Source of the DNA: Anseranas semipalmata
Lineage: Eukaryota; Chordata; Aves; Anseriformes; Anseranatidae
DNA: 64,000 nt
Reading direction: 5' to 3'
Assembly (NCBI GenBank): GCA_013399115.1
Contig: VXAA01002195.1
Location: forward strand, 9,182-73,181
The notes below the pieces were generated by a model. The model made no database searches. It saw only the letters and a program-made list of their open reading frames with translations, and was not told the DNA's origin. The number at the start of each line of letters is the position of its first letter. Position 1 is the stretch's first letter. This document shows positions 52,801 through 63,128 of the stretch, one piece after another. A program made the position numbers and the translations under genes.

Positions 52801-55800
52801 GATGCTAGAGAAAGGAAGCAAAAATGGGCACACACACCAGAAAAAAAAAAACTCAAGTGATGACAGCATTTCTGAAAATCATGTACTTGAAAGTCATGAA
52901 GACTGACATCATCCATCTCAGTGTGGAACAAGTTCACTCTAAGAATATCATCTAGTTTGCTCATATTACTACCACAACATAGCTCACGACCTCTCTTCTA
53001 AGACAAAGAGAGGTGCTAGTATCAACTGTGATACTCTGCCAGTTAACAGTTTTCAAAACAAAAAACATACATCACATAACGGTTTCCAGTCACCAGCTAG
53101 CTAGAAACGGAAGGTTAAATATACTATTAAATATTAANTTGAACAGAGAACTGAAGTCTTCACTGGCTTGTTTACAATGATACTAACCATTTCCTGAATT
53201 GACTGTATACAATAAATACATATATATATATNACTCAAGTGATGACAGCATTTCTGAAAATCATGTACTTGAAAGTCATGAAGACTGACATCATCCATCT
53301 CAGTGTGGAACAAGTTCACTCTAAGAATATCATCTAGTTTGCTCATATTACTACCACAACATAGCTCACGACCTCTCTTCTAAGACAAAGAGAGGTGCTA
53401 GTATCAACTGTGATACTCTGCCAGTTAACAGTTTTCAAAACAAAAAACATACATCACATAACGGTTTCCAGTCACCAGCTAGCTAGAAACGGAAGGTTAA
53501 ATATACTATTAAATATTAATAGTACCATTTAATATCAACACGAATAGTAATACTAAATATAATATATAAACTGTATAAACGGTAGTATTAAATATATCAC
53601 AAGCAGAATTTACTACTGAGTATTACACTATTGTCCTGATGTAACAAGATTTTACATTTTAGTAAATGTCAGGAATTTTAATTTTCTGGAAGACAGAAGA
53701 AGTGATTTGAACAGGACGTACATGCAGTGGTTGGCTCAGACAGGTAACTAAACATGTAAGCAAACATGCACATAACAGCTTTCAGGCCTAAACAGAGAAC
53801 TATGTTCTACTTACCTCAGTGAAGTGCTTCCAAACAACGTAATGACGTTACTTAAATTCTTCATTTTTACTGTGTATTTATGATGTAAATGACCAAACAT
53901 GTAAGCGAGCGAGGACATAGCAGCAGAAACTACTGTTTCTAGTGACTAGAACCCCCTAAGGAATTTCAGCTTCTTAGTGCAAACACGCAGTGACCCATTT
54001 AGGTAAGGAGCGTTATAAGATCCTAGGTAACTGTAGCCAGTAATCCTGAATAGACACTGGTAATATAGTTTGTTACTACCCCATCCTGAAATAAATAGAA
54101 CTACTGTCTCAAGCTTTTTCCAATTTATTGATTTATTTCCAGTATGATTATTCACTTACGATTTATTACATTCACAGACTAAATGTTCTCCCTGTGAAAA
54201 AGGCAGCTTAATGGCTCCATTACTACAGCAGGTTCTTCAAGAAATGCTAAGTCAAAAATGAAGACAGCTATACGACTGAAGAATATTTCCCCCCCCTCCT
54301 TCTGCTAACATTTTTCCCAGCTTGCCTTACTAAGAAAAGATGAAATACCAGTTCAGGATTACTTTGAAAAGAGAGAGATTGTTGTGTAATTAAATACCGT
54401 GGTCTTGTCAACATCACTTCTGGCTCACTGCTTTCATGCAATTACCTACCCTCTTCTACTGTTGAATCCAGCTGGGTAACTTTGACAGCAAGGCGATCAA
54501 TTCTGTCTTGAAGGGAATTTGCTCTGATGTAGAAGCTGTTAGCCTCATTAAACAATTCACCAAATATGTCTTCAGCATGTTTGCCTGTATAAGAAAATAG
54601 ACAGGGAAATCCCTTTGCTAGAGACTTACAAAAACAAGACAAATGGCTTCAATATCATGCAGTTATAATAAAACACAGTATCTGCAGGATTGTAACAGCA
54701 CAGTTCTTCATTCAGCAAAGTTTTGGGCAATAGATTCAGACAAAATCTCAAAATATACCCTAAGTGCTGCCTGAAGTCTGTTCTCCTGGACATCCTGGTG
54801 GGCCATCTTCTTACAGAATAAAACAAACACGTACGAAAAAACACACACGGGAGACTGCCAACATTCATACAACTGGTCATTAAAACCTGCCTCCACAATG
54901 AAAAGGTAGACCCAAAGTTATTGCTGTCTATAAAAGCTGCTGAAGTAAATTTGAAAAACTAAGACCTAGTAATCCATAGCCATTAAGATTTATTTAATTA
55001 TAGGCATGAGCACACGCCAACATCAAAATGAAGGCAAGTGAAACAAACTAAAGACGGTTCCCCATACAAGACAGCCCACTTACCTCTACAAACAGTCACC
55101 CTACACATTGCTCTGTCTCTTTTGTGAGACTGAACTGACATTGCCCACATTTACCCACAGTCTGTCTGGACTTGATACAGCACAAAAAAAGAGCCCACAG
55201 CCTTCTCAGCCTCCCCTTCAGCTGCCGTATTTTCTTAATCACTATGTCAGTAGACAGTAAAGTCCAGATCTGCAGCCTCAAATCCTACCCTAAAAGTGCT
55301 ACAGTGGATAGGAGTGCCACATGATAAGACCAACCACTTCTTGCTCCAGAGGTCCTTGTGCTCGCCCATTCCTTCCCTAGACCACCTCCTCCCAAAGTAC
55401 ACACTCATCCATTTGATCCTCCTCCCGCCCCAGTCATTCTATCAACTCCAGTTTAACACTTTCACCGCCCCAGGACTTCCCCTACAATTTCAGATTCCGC
55501 ACAAATTCATTGCTCCTGCTAACTAAATGGACAGTACTGCACCTACTTATGACTTGGTCCCTCCTTCTACTCTACAAAGATAGTGCTGCCATTAAATTTA
55601 AGATCCCTCCCTTCACAAACCATTTCTGTGACCAACATCTCTCTCAAGACTTCCACACTCCATTAGTTCTCGATGCAAAAGCAAAATCTTTCCTGCTGCA
55701 TCTAACCACGGTTTTTAAACAAAAATAAACTATACTTATGAGCTAAATTCAACTTGTTACATGACCTGTACCAAGATTAGTCTGAAAAAAAAAAAAAGTG

Positions 55801-58800
55801 ACATAGTAAAGTAATATTGGAACATGCTGTTCAGATAAACGTAATCCTCCAACCTTAGAAACAAAACAATACTTCTGTAGGGTTTTCTATACTACCACTT
55901 TTTAATTAGACTTAACAATACAAACAAGCAGAAAAACTATCTTAAGTTACAAGCATACATCTTTCAACTGAAGAGTTGATTTTGGTACTGTAAGATTTCA
56001 TTTAAAAACCATCAAGTGCATCCCAACATACAGGCAACCTAAACAACTAAAAAAACACCACCAAAGGAATTATGCAATCTGTCTTTTTAAGGCTTCCTCT
56101 ACCCACAGAAACAGTTGAGGGGAAATGTCATGATGTTGCCTCACCAAATCCCTGCTCTCAAAAGGTTTTAATGTCAATTAACAGAAGTGCCTCTTTCTAG
56201 CACTTCCAATGATAATCTTCATACGGCTATATATTTGGTTGCTCACAAAATACATTTCCAAGCATTGAGAGACATTTCTGGAGGTCAGGATTTCTCAAAT
56301 AATTGAAACCATAACACCTCTATTCAAGTTCCGCAGTGATTACATGGAATGTCATCTTGCCACGCCAGCTTATAACATCTCTAGTAGAGACACGACACTA
56401 TCTGAATTGATTACAATTGATTTTCACATACTGCACAAACAGGTGTGCATTAACACTTTGAACATGTTGCCCCAAAGCTATCCTTTGTCAGCAGTCAAAA
56501 CACTCAGTGCTGTAACAGAAAAGAGATAAAACAATGATGCTGGCTTGTCTGAAGACCAGAAACTCAACTGTGTTTATTACCTTGCCTACCTCCCTTTCAC
56601 ATATTTGAGTCCTAAAAGTGCAGCCTTCCTTTGCATTCCTTTCTCCACAGCACAAGTACATGGAAGAACACATTCAAGTTAATAGAAAGATTTAGAGATT
56701 TCAAGGACTACAATTTTTCTTAGCATGAACATACATTACCTAAGACAGAAGGTAAGCAATGTCATCACCTGGCATTCAGGTGTCAGTTCTAAAAGACATC
56801 GGAAGAGAGATGACACTAGGGCTGCCCCAGGTGAGCTGGTGCTGCATTAACTCCTTGGGGTCCTAGGGAAGGACTAAGGAGTCCCACAGAGCTAGCTGGC
56901 GTTTTGTAAGCTGGAATTCACCCAGGATATGTCCATTTCATCACAACACTGAGCAGAAAATAGTCATTTAATCCACCCATTTGTAACTGGGTTAATTAAC
57001 ATTAGCATAATGCTTTTTTTTTTTTTTTTTAAATTAGCAAAAGTGGTAGGCTGTTACTGACCAGGTCTTGATAATCCCCCACTTCCTCATAGGACCTAGA
57101 GCATGGTACCCAATGCCAAAATAACCAAGGTTCATCATAGCTTTTGGTTATGCCAAAATAACCAACTTCATAACTTCATCCAATTTAGCAGTGAAGAACA
57201 GTCACACAAAGCAGGACATAGTGTACTCAGCCCTGTGGGTGAAACAGCAAAATTCTGAGCCAACAGCTAATCCACCAAAGAAAATATTAGGAAGCAAGTT
57301 GGTGGCCATTGCTCCTTCCATGAAAGAAAACATTTTTAAAGTCCCCACGGATGATAATTCCTCCCTTTTTATGTTGCACAACAAAACTTGCATATGGGTC
57401 AAAGAAAGGAGCTCTGTACTGGCTATGGTTAATGTCCATCTAGAAATAAGATTTTAGCCTCATAGGTAGTATGTGAATCAATGGAGAAGTCAAAGATACA
57501 AAAGCATGAAATATTTAAAGACTCACAGAAAGAAAAGAAGCCAAGAAGTGATAATGTAACTTGAAACAACAAGTATGTTAACGTACAGGCTGAAATCTAA
57601 TTAAGAAATGCTCAATATAGGAGTATATTTATGGTTTTAATATTTACTCTTCAAGGTAATCAGATGTAATTGTTTCTTCCCCGTATGTACACATGCTTAA
57701 GTCTGTAACAAAACCACGGTGCAACAGATCCTGTTGCAGAGTCCAGCTTTGTTCACTGCCTAGAGTCCTGCTGCCGTCAGCCCCAATTCCACTGCCAAAA
57801 GTTAGGGAGCATTTGCGTAAGCTGTTTCTTCAAGGCCTTCACTCTGTGTGTTTACCAGGTAAAGCAAGCATAACACTTACAAGTAGGGGCTGCAAATGCT
57901 CCCGGTCCCAATCTGCACAGTAGATTCTCTCCCCCCCAGAGGAGGTGAATCCCCTAGGCAAGCTTTTGCCTTATATAAAAGCGCACAATTTCATACAGAA
58001 CTTTGCTCACTCTGCCTGTGCTCCAAGCCAGCTGGCTGCAAACAAACCCCATCTGAAGACATAACAGAAAAAAAGCTACACTGAGAGCACATTCCCTTTG
58101 GATAGGAACTTGTTCGTGTCTCCTGAAAAGAGCAGAAGCAAGCCAAATTTGTACGCAACAGCACAGGTCTGCCAGCTTTTAAAATCCACAGTGGACTCAC
58201 AGTACAGCTTTAAAACACAGTATGGCTGCAAGCTGGACCTGTACTTGCTCCCTCTATTCTTCAAGCTGTGGGAACACCAACAAGCTCCGATACTGTCAAT
58301 GGGACACAGTACATTAGCTCAAGCACGACATTTTTCTACGATCATTTCCTTGCTCCCAGTTGGCTTGAAACTCAGGCAAAACAAGTGCTGTCTGCAAAGA
58401 TGACAGATTTTACTGTTAGACTGTGGGTAAGCCTGGTTGTAGACTTCACTCATTATAAAACATATTCATCTGTTAAAACAACTGACGCATCATTTATCTG
58501 CATAGATCTTTAACTTGACACTAATAAAATACATCAGGGCTGTCTGAAGAGACTTCTGATAACCTGGGAAATCAGCTAAATGAAAACAGCAGGACACGCA
58601 TTGTTTCTCAGCAAGGTCCTCAGCAGCAGTCATAAGAGGATCTGAATACACAAAACAGGCACATTAGCCCCAAGACCAAATCTGGAGAAGTGAAAGCTAG
58701 ACATTCCTAGCAAGATTTAACAAGCCAGAGAAGTGGAAGGCATTATCCACACTCTGGCAATCACCGTATAACACCAAAACGAGGTCAGATATCCTTGAAT

Positions 58801-60504
58801 GTCATCAGGAGACAGTAGCCTTTCTTCTCAATTTTCTGAAACTTAAGGATGTTGATACTGAGCAACTGCCTAATAAAATGGTAAGTGAAGCCCAATGACA
58901 GTAAACGCAAATACATTAACTATAAATAACTTTAGACTCTAAATTACCAGCTACTGTTCAGAAAAGATCCGACAATCAGTTAGAATCTTCTCTGAAAATG
59001 TCAGCTCAAAGTTTAGCAGCAATCAAAAAACAAAATTTTATAAACTTTTAGGGAACTTATGGTAGAAAGTCACTATGACACTGTTTGGATTATGATGAGA
59101 CTCCACATTTTAAAAAGAAAGTCTAACTTCAATATCCAAGGCAGAAATAACCACCATTAAAATTACAAAAACGTTGCTATCCAAAAATAGTGTTAACATA
59201 TCAGGACATTCCAACTTGTACAAGATATCACTAGGAGGACACAATAATGATTTATAAAATCACAGCTAATACAGAAGTATGTGGGAGCTAATCACTTTCC
59301 ATTATTTTTCGTAGGTATCAAAAAGAAATGGAACAATTTTTATCGTGGGACATTTTGCCACAGGTCATTGTGCATGAAAGAAGTGCAATCCTATTTGAGC
59401 ACATCTAAACAATTCCACAGATGATAGGTTTACAAATGCTTGTAAAGGATGATTCAGATAGACCTCCAGCTCAGAAAAACCCCTAAATCACTGACTACTG
59501 GAAAGTGGAATATGACCTGTTTCTTGACTCTATCCCTAATCATAGGCTATTTACTATCATCACAAACGGAACACCGGGCTAGTGGGACCCATAGTCTAAC
59601 CATGGGGACTTTCTAACATTCTTAAAGCATTTACATTTACAAAGTAAAAAAAACTGATGAAGTGATCATTTCTTTTCTACGACCAGAACTATTAACACCA
59701 ACAACAGCTGCTGACTGTTAAACACTCTCTGAAGAAGTCTGTCTTCTCATTAAGAATTATTACTCTTCTTACAAGCACTCCAGACATTTTTCTAGAATTG
59801 CTAGCTGTGGTGTCAACTGATAGGTGTATTGTGTAAGCTGTTCTGTGTGGAGATAATGCTAACAGCAGCCTGCAGGTGTGTTTATGGTGAATTCTATTCT
59901 TTTAATGTATGTGTTTAATTTCATTTATATTAATTGATCACACACAAAGAAAAAGCCTAAGAAATAACACCTTAAATAAACTGAAATTTCAGTCAAATGT
60001 GTCATTTAATGACAAGAAGCAGAAGACTTTGCTGTCTTCATCTTGTACCACTGAAGGCCAAGATCAACTCAAGTGCTAATTTTGTTTCTTGCACCAATTT
60101 TTCACACCTTAGAATAAAAAATCACTAGTTTACTATATCATAGTAGTTGTTTTTTCCCTTACAGTTAAAAACCTTAGAGAGGCTCTGCTTGCATAAAAAT
60201 GAAAAATATAAGAGCATAAAAGCAATGAAGTAACATTCTATTTTCGTATTACGTAAGTGGCAATGTCCTGTATCGTAGTTTTGCTATTTAAAACAAGCCA
60301 TCTTAGAGCCCTTCATTTATTCAGCTTTTCCATCAGCAATCAAATACTTGCAGAAAGATACAGATACTTACTTAAGCTGCTTAGCTGACGGATGATAGCA
60401 GCAAGGGTACTATTCGTTACACATTCCAGTTCACTAGTAATTCCTTCTGGCAGAGCTCCTCGGCAGAGATGCCTTGGTTCAATGTTCCTTTTCACCAAAG
60501 GCAT
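37669..60504 (-). CDS. WASF3: WASF3 (WAVE3), actin-nucleation promoting factor, eight coding exons
   Basis: Join, minus strand: 60504-60372, 54584-54450, 51763-51610, 49881-49764, 43714-43539, 40830-40570, 38917-38547, 37826-37669. The total is 1506 nt, or 501 residues plus TGA, in frame at every junction. Domains in order: N-terminal Scar/WAVE homology domain with coiled coil (1 to about 170), basic region (about 172-215), proline-rich region with several poly-Pro runs (about 300-420), WH2/verprolin motif (about 435-455), central helix, and acidic tail ending DENDWSD. Tyrosines Y151, Y248 and Y485 correspond to reported Abl-site positions of human WAVE3. Known role: cytoplasmic member of the WAVE regulatory complex that, released by Rac, presents actin to Arp2/3 at lamellipodia. 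Human WASF3 has 502 residues. Exon sequence separates it clearly from WASF1 and WASF2. The promoter and 5' non-coding exon are not in view. Confidence 0.96.
37827..38546 (-). other. WASF3: WASF3 intron between coding exons 7 and 8
   Basis: 720 bp, AT-rich, GTAAGT donor. Nothing else recognised. Confidence 0.9.
38547..38917 (-). CDS. WASF3: WASF3 coding exon 7 (residues 326-450)
   Basis: The acceptor is TTATACAG and the donor GTAAGT. It is the longest coding exon (371 nt), encoding most of the proline-rich region, with profilin- and SH3-type poly-Pro runs, and then the WH2 actin-binding motif start [15 protein letters not shown]. The + strand here is strongly GGAGG-rich as a consequence. Confidence 0.95.
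38918..40569 (-). other. WASF3: WASF3 intron between coding exons 6 and 7
   Basis: About 1.65 kb, AT-rich. No repeat family recognised. Confidence 0.9.
40570..40830 (-). CDS. WASF3: WASF3 coding exon 6 (residues 239-326)
   Basis: The acceptor is TAATTTTAG and the donor GTAAAA. The exon starts [19 protein letters not shown], with Y248 a known Abl-site position, and leads into the proline-rich region ([12 protein letters not shown]). It is 261 nt. The middle part (about 260-290) differs most from the mammalian sequence I remember, as expected for disordered linker. Confidence 0.94.
40831..43538 (-). other. WASF3: WASF3 intron between coding exons 5 and 6
   Basis: About 2.7 kb, bounded by the atypical GTCTGT donor. 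It contains a TTA microsatellite at 41889-41904 and T18 at 42666-42683. No coding sequence recognised. Confidence 0.9.
42666..42683. repeat. T18 homopolymer
   Basis: Uninterrupted run of T in a WASF3 intron. Confidence 0.9.
43539..43714 (-). CDS. WASF3: WASF3 coding exon 5 (residues 181-239)
   Basis: The acceptor is GAACACTAG and the exon is 176 nt. It encodes [20 protein letters not shown], completing the basic region linked to phosphoinositide binding in the family, then a serine-rich stretch ending SPDTR. The donor reads GTCTGT, with C at +3 in place of the usual purine. Its phase (2) fits the next exon. Confidence 0.93.
43715..49763 (-). other. WASF3: WASF3 intron between coding exons 4 and 5
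   Basis: About 6 kb, strongly AT-rich. It includes an AAT microsatellite at 44647-44662, A17 at 44937-44953, an alternating TA/TG-rich patch at 48645-48800 and A16 at 49330-49345. No dispersed repeat or extra exon recognised. Confidence 0.9.
48645..48800. repeat. TA/TG-rich patch with direct and inverted repeats
   Basis: The 15-mer GTATATATTAGCATA occurs at 48651-48665 and again at 48675-48689. Its core recurs inverted at 48759-48768, inside a small hairpin GTAGAT-6nt-ATCTAC (48755-48772). It is probably a decayed purine-pyrimidine alternating microsatellite. Confidence 0.75.
49764..49881 (-). CDS. WASF3: WASF3 coding exon 4 (residues 141-180)
   Basis: The acceptor is TATTTCCAG and the donor GTAAAA. 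It encodes [20 protein letters not shown], with Y151 the position of a known Abl phosphorylation site, then the start of the lysine/arginine-rich basic region (KRKEKRRQK). The exon is 118 nt and ends on a codon boundary. Confidence 0.95.
49882..51609 (-). other. WASF3: WASF3 intron between coding exons 3 and 4
   Basis: About 1.7 kb. The part from 50040 to 50680 is richer in GC than the rest of the intron and looks like an old dispersed repeat, but I cannot assign it. A18 at 51282-51299. Confidence 0.85.
51610..51763 (-). CDS. WASF3: WASF3 coding exon 3 (residues 90-141)
   Basis: The acceptor is TTGTAACAG and the donor GTATGG. It encodes [12 protein letters not shown] to [11 protein letters not shown]. 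The exon is 154 nt, phase 1 in and 2 out. The open frame runs past both splice sites, so the limits rest on splice consensus and agreement with the family. Confidence 0.95.
52851..53137. repeat. Exact direct repeat, copy 1 (287 bp)
   Basis: Identical base for base to 53233-53519. It is preceded by A10 and followed directly by an N at 53138. Probably two ends of the same locus laid side by side by the assembler. Confidence 0.95.
53233..53519. repeat. Exact direct repeat, copy 2 (287 bp)
   Basis: Identical to 52851-53137. It starts directly after an N at 53232. The 93 bp between the copies (53139-53231) end in an AT microsatellite. Confidence 0.95.
54450..54584 (-). CDS. WASF3: WASF3 coding exon 2 (residues 45-90)
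   Basis: The acceptor is TTATACAG and the donor GTAGGT. It encodes [17 protein letters not shown] and the coiled-coil segment [18 protein letters not shown]. The exon is 135 nt, phase 1 in and 1 out, and would stay in frame if skipped. Confidence 0.95.
54585..60371 (-). other. WASF3: WASF3 intron between coding exons 1 and 2
   Basis: About 5.8 kb. A pyrimidine-rich segment lies at 55330-55640 and T17 at 57014-57030. No dispersed repeat or extra exon recognised. The open frames are short and unlike known proteins. Confidence 0.9.
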
Positions 60505-60512
60505 GGCTTAAC
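60372..60512 (-). CDS. WASF3: WASF3 coding exon 1 (residues 1-45, with 8 nt of 5' UTR)
   Basis: The ATG is at 60504-60502 ([16 protein letters not shown]...). The acceptor is AATTCCAG just upstream, leaving eight untranslated bases (60512-60505). The donor is GTAAGT at 60371, phase 1 in the codon for S45. The exon carries the start of the WAVE homology domain. Because it opens with a splice acceptor, at least one upstream non-coding exon must exist. Confidence 0.95.
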
Positions 60513-61280
60513 CTGGAATTTACAAGACAAAAAAAGACATTGTATTTACAGTGACCAGAAGAAGAGCTATGAATTTATATAGCACACATTCAGCATTTTT
60601 CTGCAAAACATACTTCACCTGTCTTCTTTTAAAGCACTTACTTCAGTCTTCCTGTCATAAGATATTGCACCATTTCTACAGAGGCACTGGAGCCACGCAC
60701 TCAAGCCAGAACATGACAACAGGTATGCAGATACACACAAAGGATGCAGTCATCACAGATAACATGCACCAAATCCAAGGCAAGAAGGGTACCGCATACA
60801 CAGACCTGTGTCACAGTGCACAAATGCTTCGCAGAATCATTGGACTTCACAGCACATTTGCATTTATTAAAATCTGGCAGTTCCCCCAGGACTCACAGGA
60901 AAGGATGCTGTCTGGAGCAAGCCGGGTCACTGCCTTGGCACGGAGCATTTGCCCAGCAGGCCACAGACTGACTGTCCACGCTTTACAGCCCCATAACCGC
61001 GTCAGATGCTGACCAACCCTTGCTCCAACAGGTTTTCAATCAAAATGATAAACTCACCTGACAGATAAGGACATGGCACCTAAACAGAAATAGGCTGGGT
61101 GAGATTAAGAAAGAAGTTGTAATGTGATGAGAAAGATGGTTTTCCATTGGTGTTGTTGAATGACAGTCTGAGGTAAGAGCACATATTTACCAGATTTTAG
61201 ACATGTGCCAGCTGAGGGAAGACATTTATCTGAGAAAATAAAGGCTGTCAGAACCGGTCTTCTTGGAAAAACAGAAAAAA

Positions 61281-62080
61281 CTAGAATAGGGAAAATAGAA
61301 TAGAATAGCTCAGTTGGAAGGGACCTACAAAGATCATTGAGTCCGACTGCCTGACCTCTTCAGGGCTAACCAAAAGTTAAAGCATATTAATGAGGCCACT
61401 GCCCAAATGCCCCCTGAACACTGACGGGCATGGGGCATCAACCACCTCTCTAGGAAGCCTGCCCCAGTGTCTGACCACCCTCACGCTCAAGAAATTTTTC
61501 CTAACGTCCAGTGTGAATCTCCCTGGTGCAGCTTTGTGCTGTTTCCGTGCATCCTGTCATTGGTGACCAGGGAGCAGAGGCCGGCCCCTCCCTCTGTGCT
61601 TCCCCTCCTCAGGAAGCTGCAGAGAGCCATGAGGCCGCCTCTCAGCCTCCTTTTCTCCAAACCGGACAACCCAAGTGTCCTCAGCCCCTCCTCACAGGAC
61701 ATGCCTTCCAGCCCTTTTGCCAGCTTCGGTGCCCTCCTCTGGACGCATTCAACGACCTTAACATCCTTTGTATATTGTGGGGCCCAGAACTGCACACGAT
61801 ATTCAAGGTGAGGCCGCACCAACACTAAACACAGTGGCAGAATCACCTCTTTTGAGCAGCTGGCCACGCTGTGTTCAATGCACCCCAAAATGTGGTTTCC
61901 CTCTTGGCTGCCAGGGCACACTGCTGGCTCATGGTGAGCCCGCTGTCACCGGCAGCCCCAGGTCCCTTCCTGCTGAGCTGCTCTCCAGCCTCATGTCCCC
62001 GTCTGTGCCTGTGTCCGGCATTGCTTCGTCCCAGCTGCAGCACCCGGCATTTCCCTATGTTGAATTTGTTGAATACAAAA
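61281..62080 (-). mobile_element. CR1 LINE fragment, - orientation, about 0.8 kb
   Basis: The 3' tail is at the left (AGAATAGAATAG repeat near 61295-61308), followed on the minus strand by the 3' UTR and the C-terminal part of ORF2. It has typical antisense CR1 words such as TTGGAAGGGACCTACAAAGATC near 61315 and GGGGCCCAGAACTGCACACG near 61780. It is 5'-truncated near 62080 and lies in the WASF3 upstream intron in the gene's own orientation. Confidence 0.93.
61487..61921 (-). pseudogene. CR1 ORF2 C-terminal remnant
   Basis: A 144-codon frame still reads the region after the CR1 reverse transcriptase core: LVRPHLEYRVQFWAPQY, then VQRRAPKL and LSGLEKRRLRGGL. The catalytic YADD part is absent, so the product could not work as a polymerase. 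The open frame means fairly few disabling changes, not function. Confidence 0.85.
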
Positions 62081-63102
62081 AGAGCATCACCAAAGGGCAA
62101 AAGAAACACTAACCTGTAGAAACCAGCTTTGAGAGCAAGGATGCCCAACTGGGACAGAATTTCCTCCAAATTAAAATAGAACATATAACAAAAAACTCTT
62201 AATGTCATTTTAAACAAAACTGCTTAACACAATTATGAGTCAACCTGATAAGCCTTTCTATTTGAGTACCGACAATTCAATGTCCATGTACTATTTATGA
62301 ATAATATTCCATTTAAAGACCATGCAGCACTGAAATATTCTGGAATGACAAATTCACAGTACTATCAAGGGCATAAGTTCATTTGGAAGAGACGTAACTA
62401 AAATTTTTTTTATTGCACTAAAGCAATTAAAATAAGGTTTCAATTTCTCTAATTAAAATCATATTAGTAAATCAAAAAAGACCTTTTTGCTTTTCAGATG
62501 TTGTACAGCAATTTTAGTAATGACTTTTTCCCCCCCGAAGGTTTAAAATATTTTCTTCCCAAGGACATTTGTAAAAAGTTGACAAATCTTAATTAGTAAA
62601 AAGCAAATTATTTGAACTCTAAGATGACTTCATAACAGGCCAGGGAGAATTAGGCTTATAACTTCTAAGCAGTAGTCTTGAATTATATTCAGTATGAGAC
62701 AGTTTATTTGAATGTGTCATAATTTAAGGCCAAATGAGTCTGCTAATTTTTAAGCAATATAACAGAGGTAATAGAAGAACAATTTTTATTCTATATTAGA
62801 CTATCAAAATACTTATTTGTCTCATATTTTTATATTCTTCTACACAGGTATTTAAAAATACTACTTAATATCCAATGCAGTCAGTTTCCTGAACTTGAAC
62901 AAAATAGGTATAAACTGGAAAATCATGTTTACTAAAGAGTATGTTAGCAATGTAGCATCGCAACTATGGAGGAAACAAGCCATTTCTGAAACACTGATGG
63001 GTGACTAAACATCTCAAAATGTTTTTTCCTTGGAACCAGCTTTCACATGCAACTCATCAGTAAAACACACTAGAGAAGGCAACCGTTATACTGTAGTTTT
63101 AT

Positions 63103-63128
63103 GGGTTTTTTGGGGGGTGGGGGTGGGG
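63103..63128 (+). repeat. G-run cluster, potential quadruplex
   Basis: Four G-runs (63103-63105, 63112-63117, 63119-63123, 63125-63128) with short T-only or T-rich spacers fit the usual quadruplex pattern. They lie on the template strand of WASF3. Confidence 0.7.

Larger units (their letters stand above)
51764..54449 (-). other. WASF3: WASF3 intron between coding exons 2 and 3
   Basis: About 2.7 kb as assembled. It contains Ns at 52638, 53138 and 53232 and an exact 287-bp repeat, so its real length is doubtful. Confidence 0.9.

Noticed and set aside
37669..60504. Assignment of the split gene to WASF1 or WASF2
   Set aside because: The exon sequences, the 501-residue length, the [16 protein letters not shown] start and the neighbouring GPR12 fit WASF3. 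GPR6, not GPR12, neighbours WASF1 in human.
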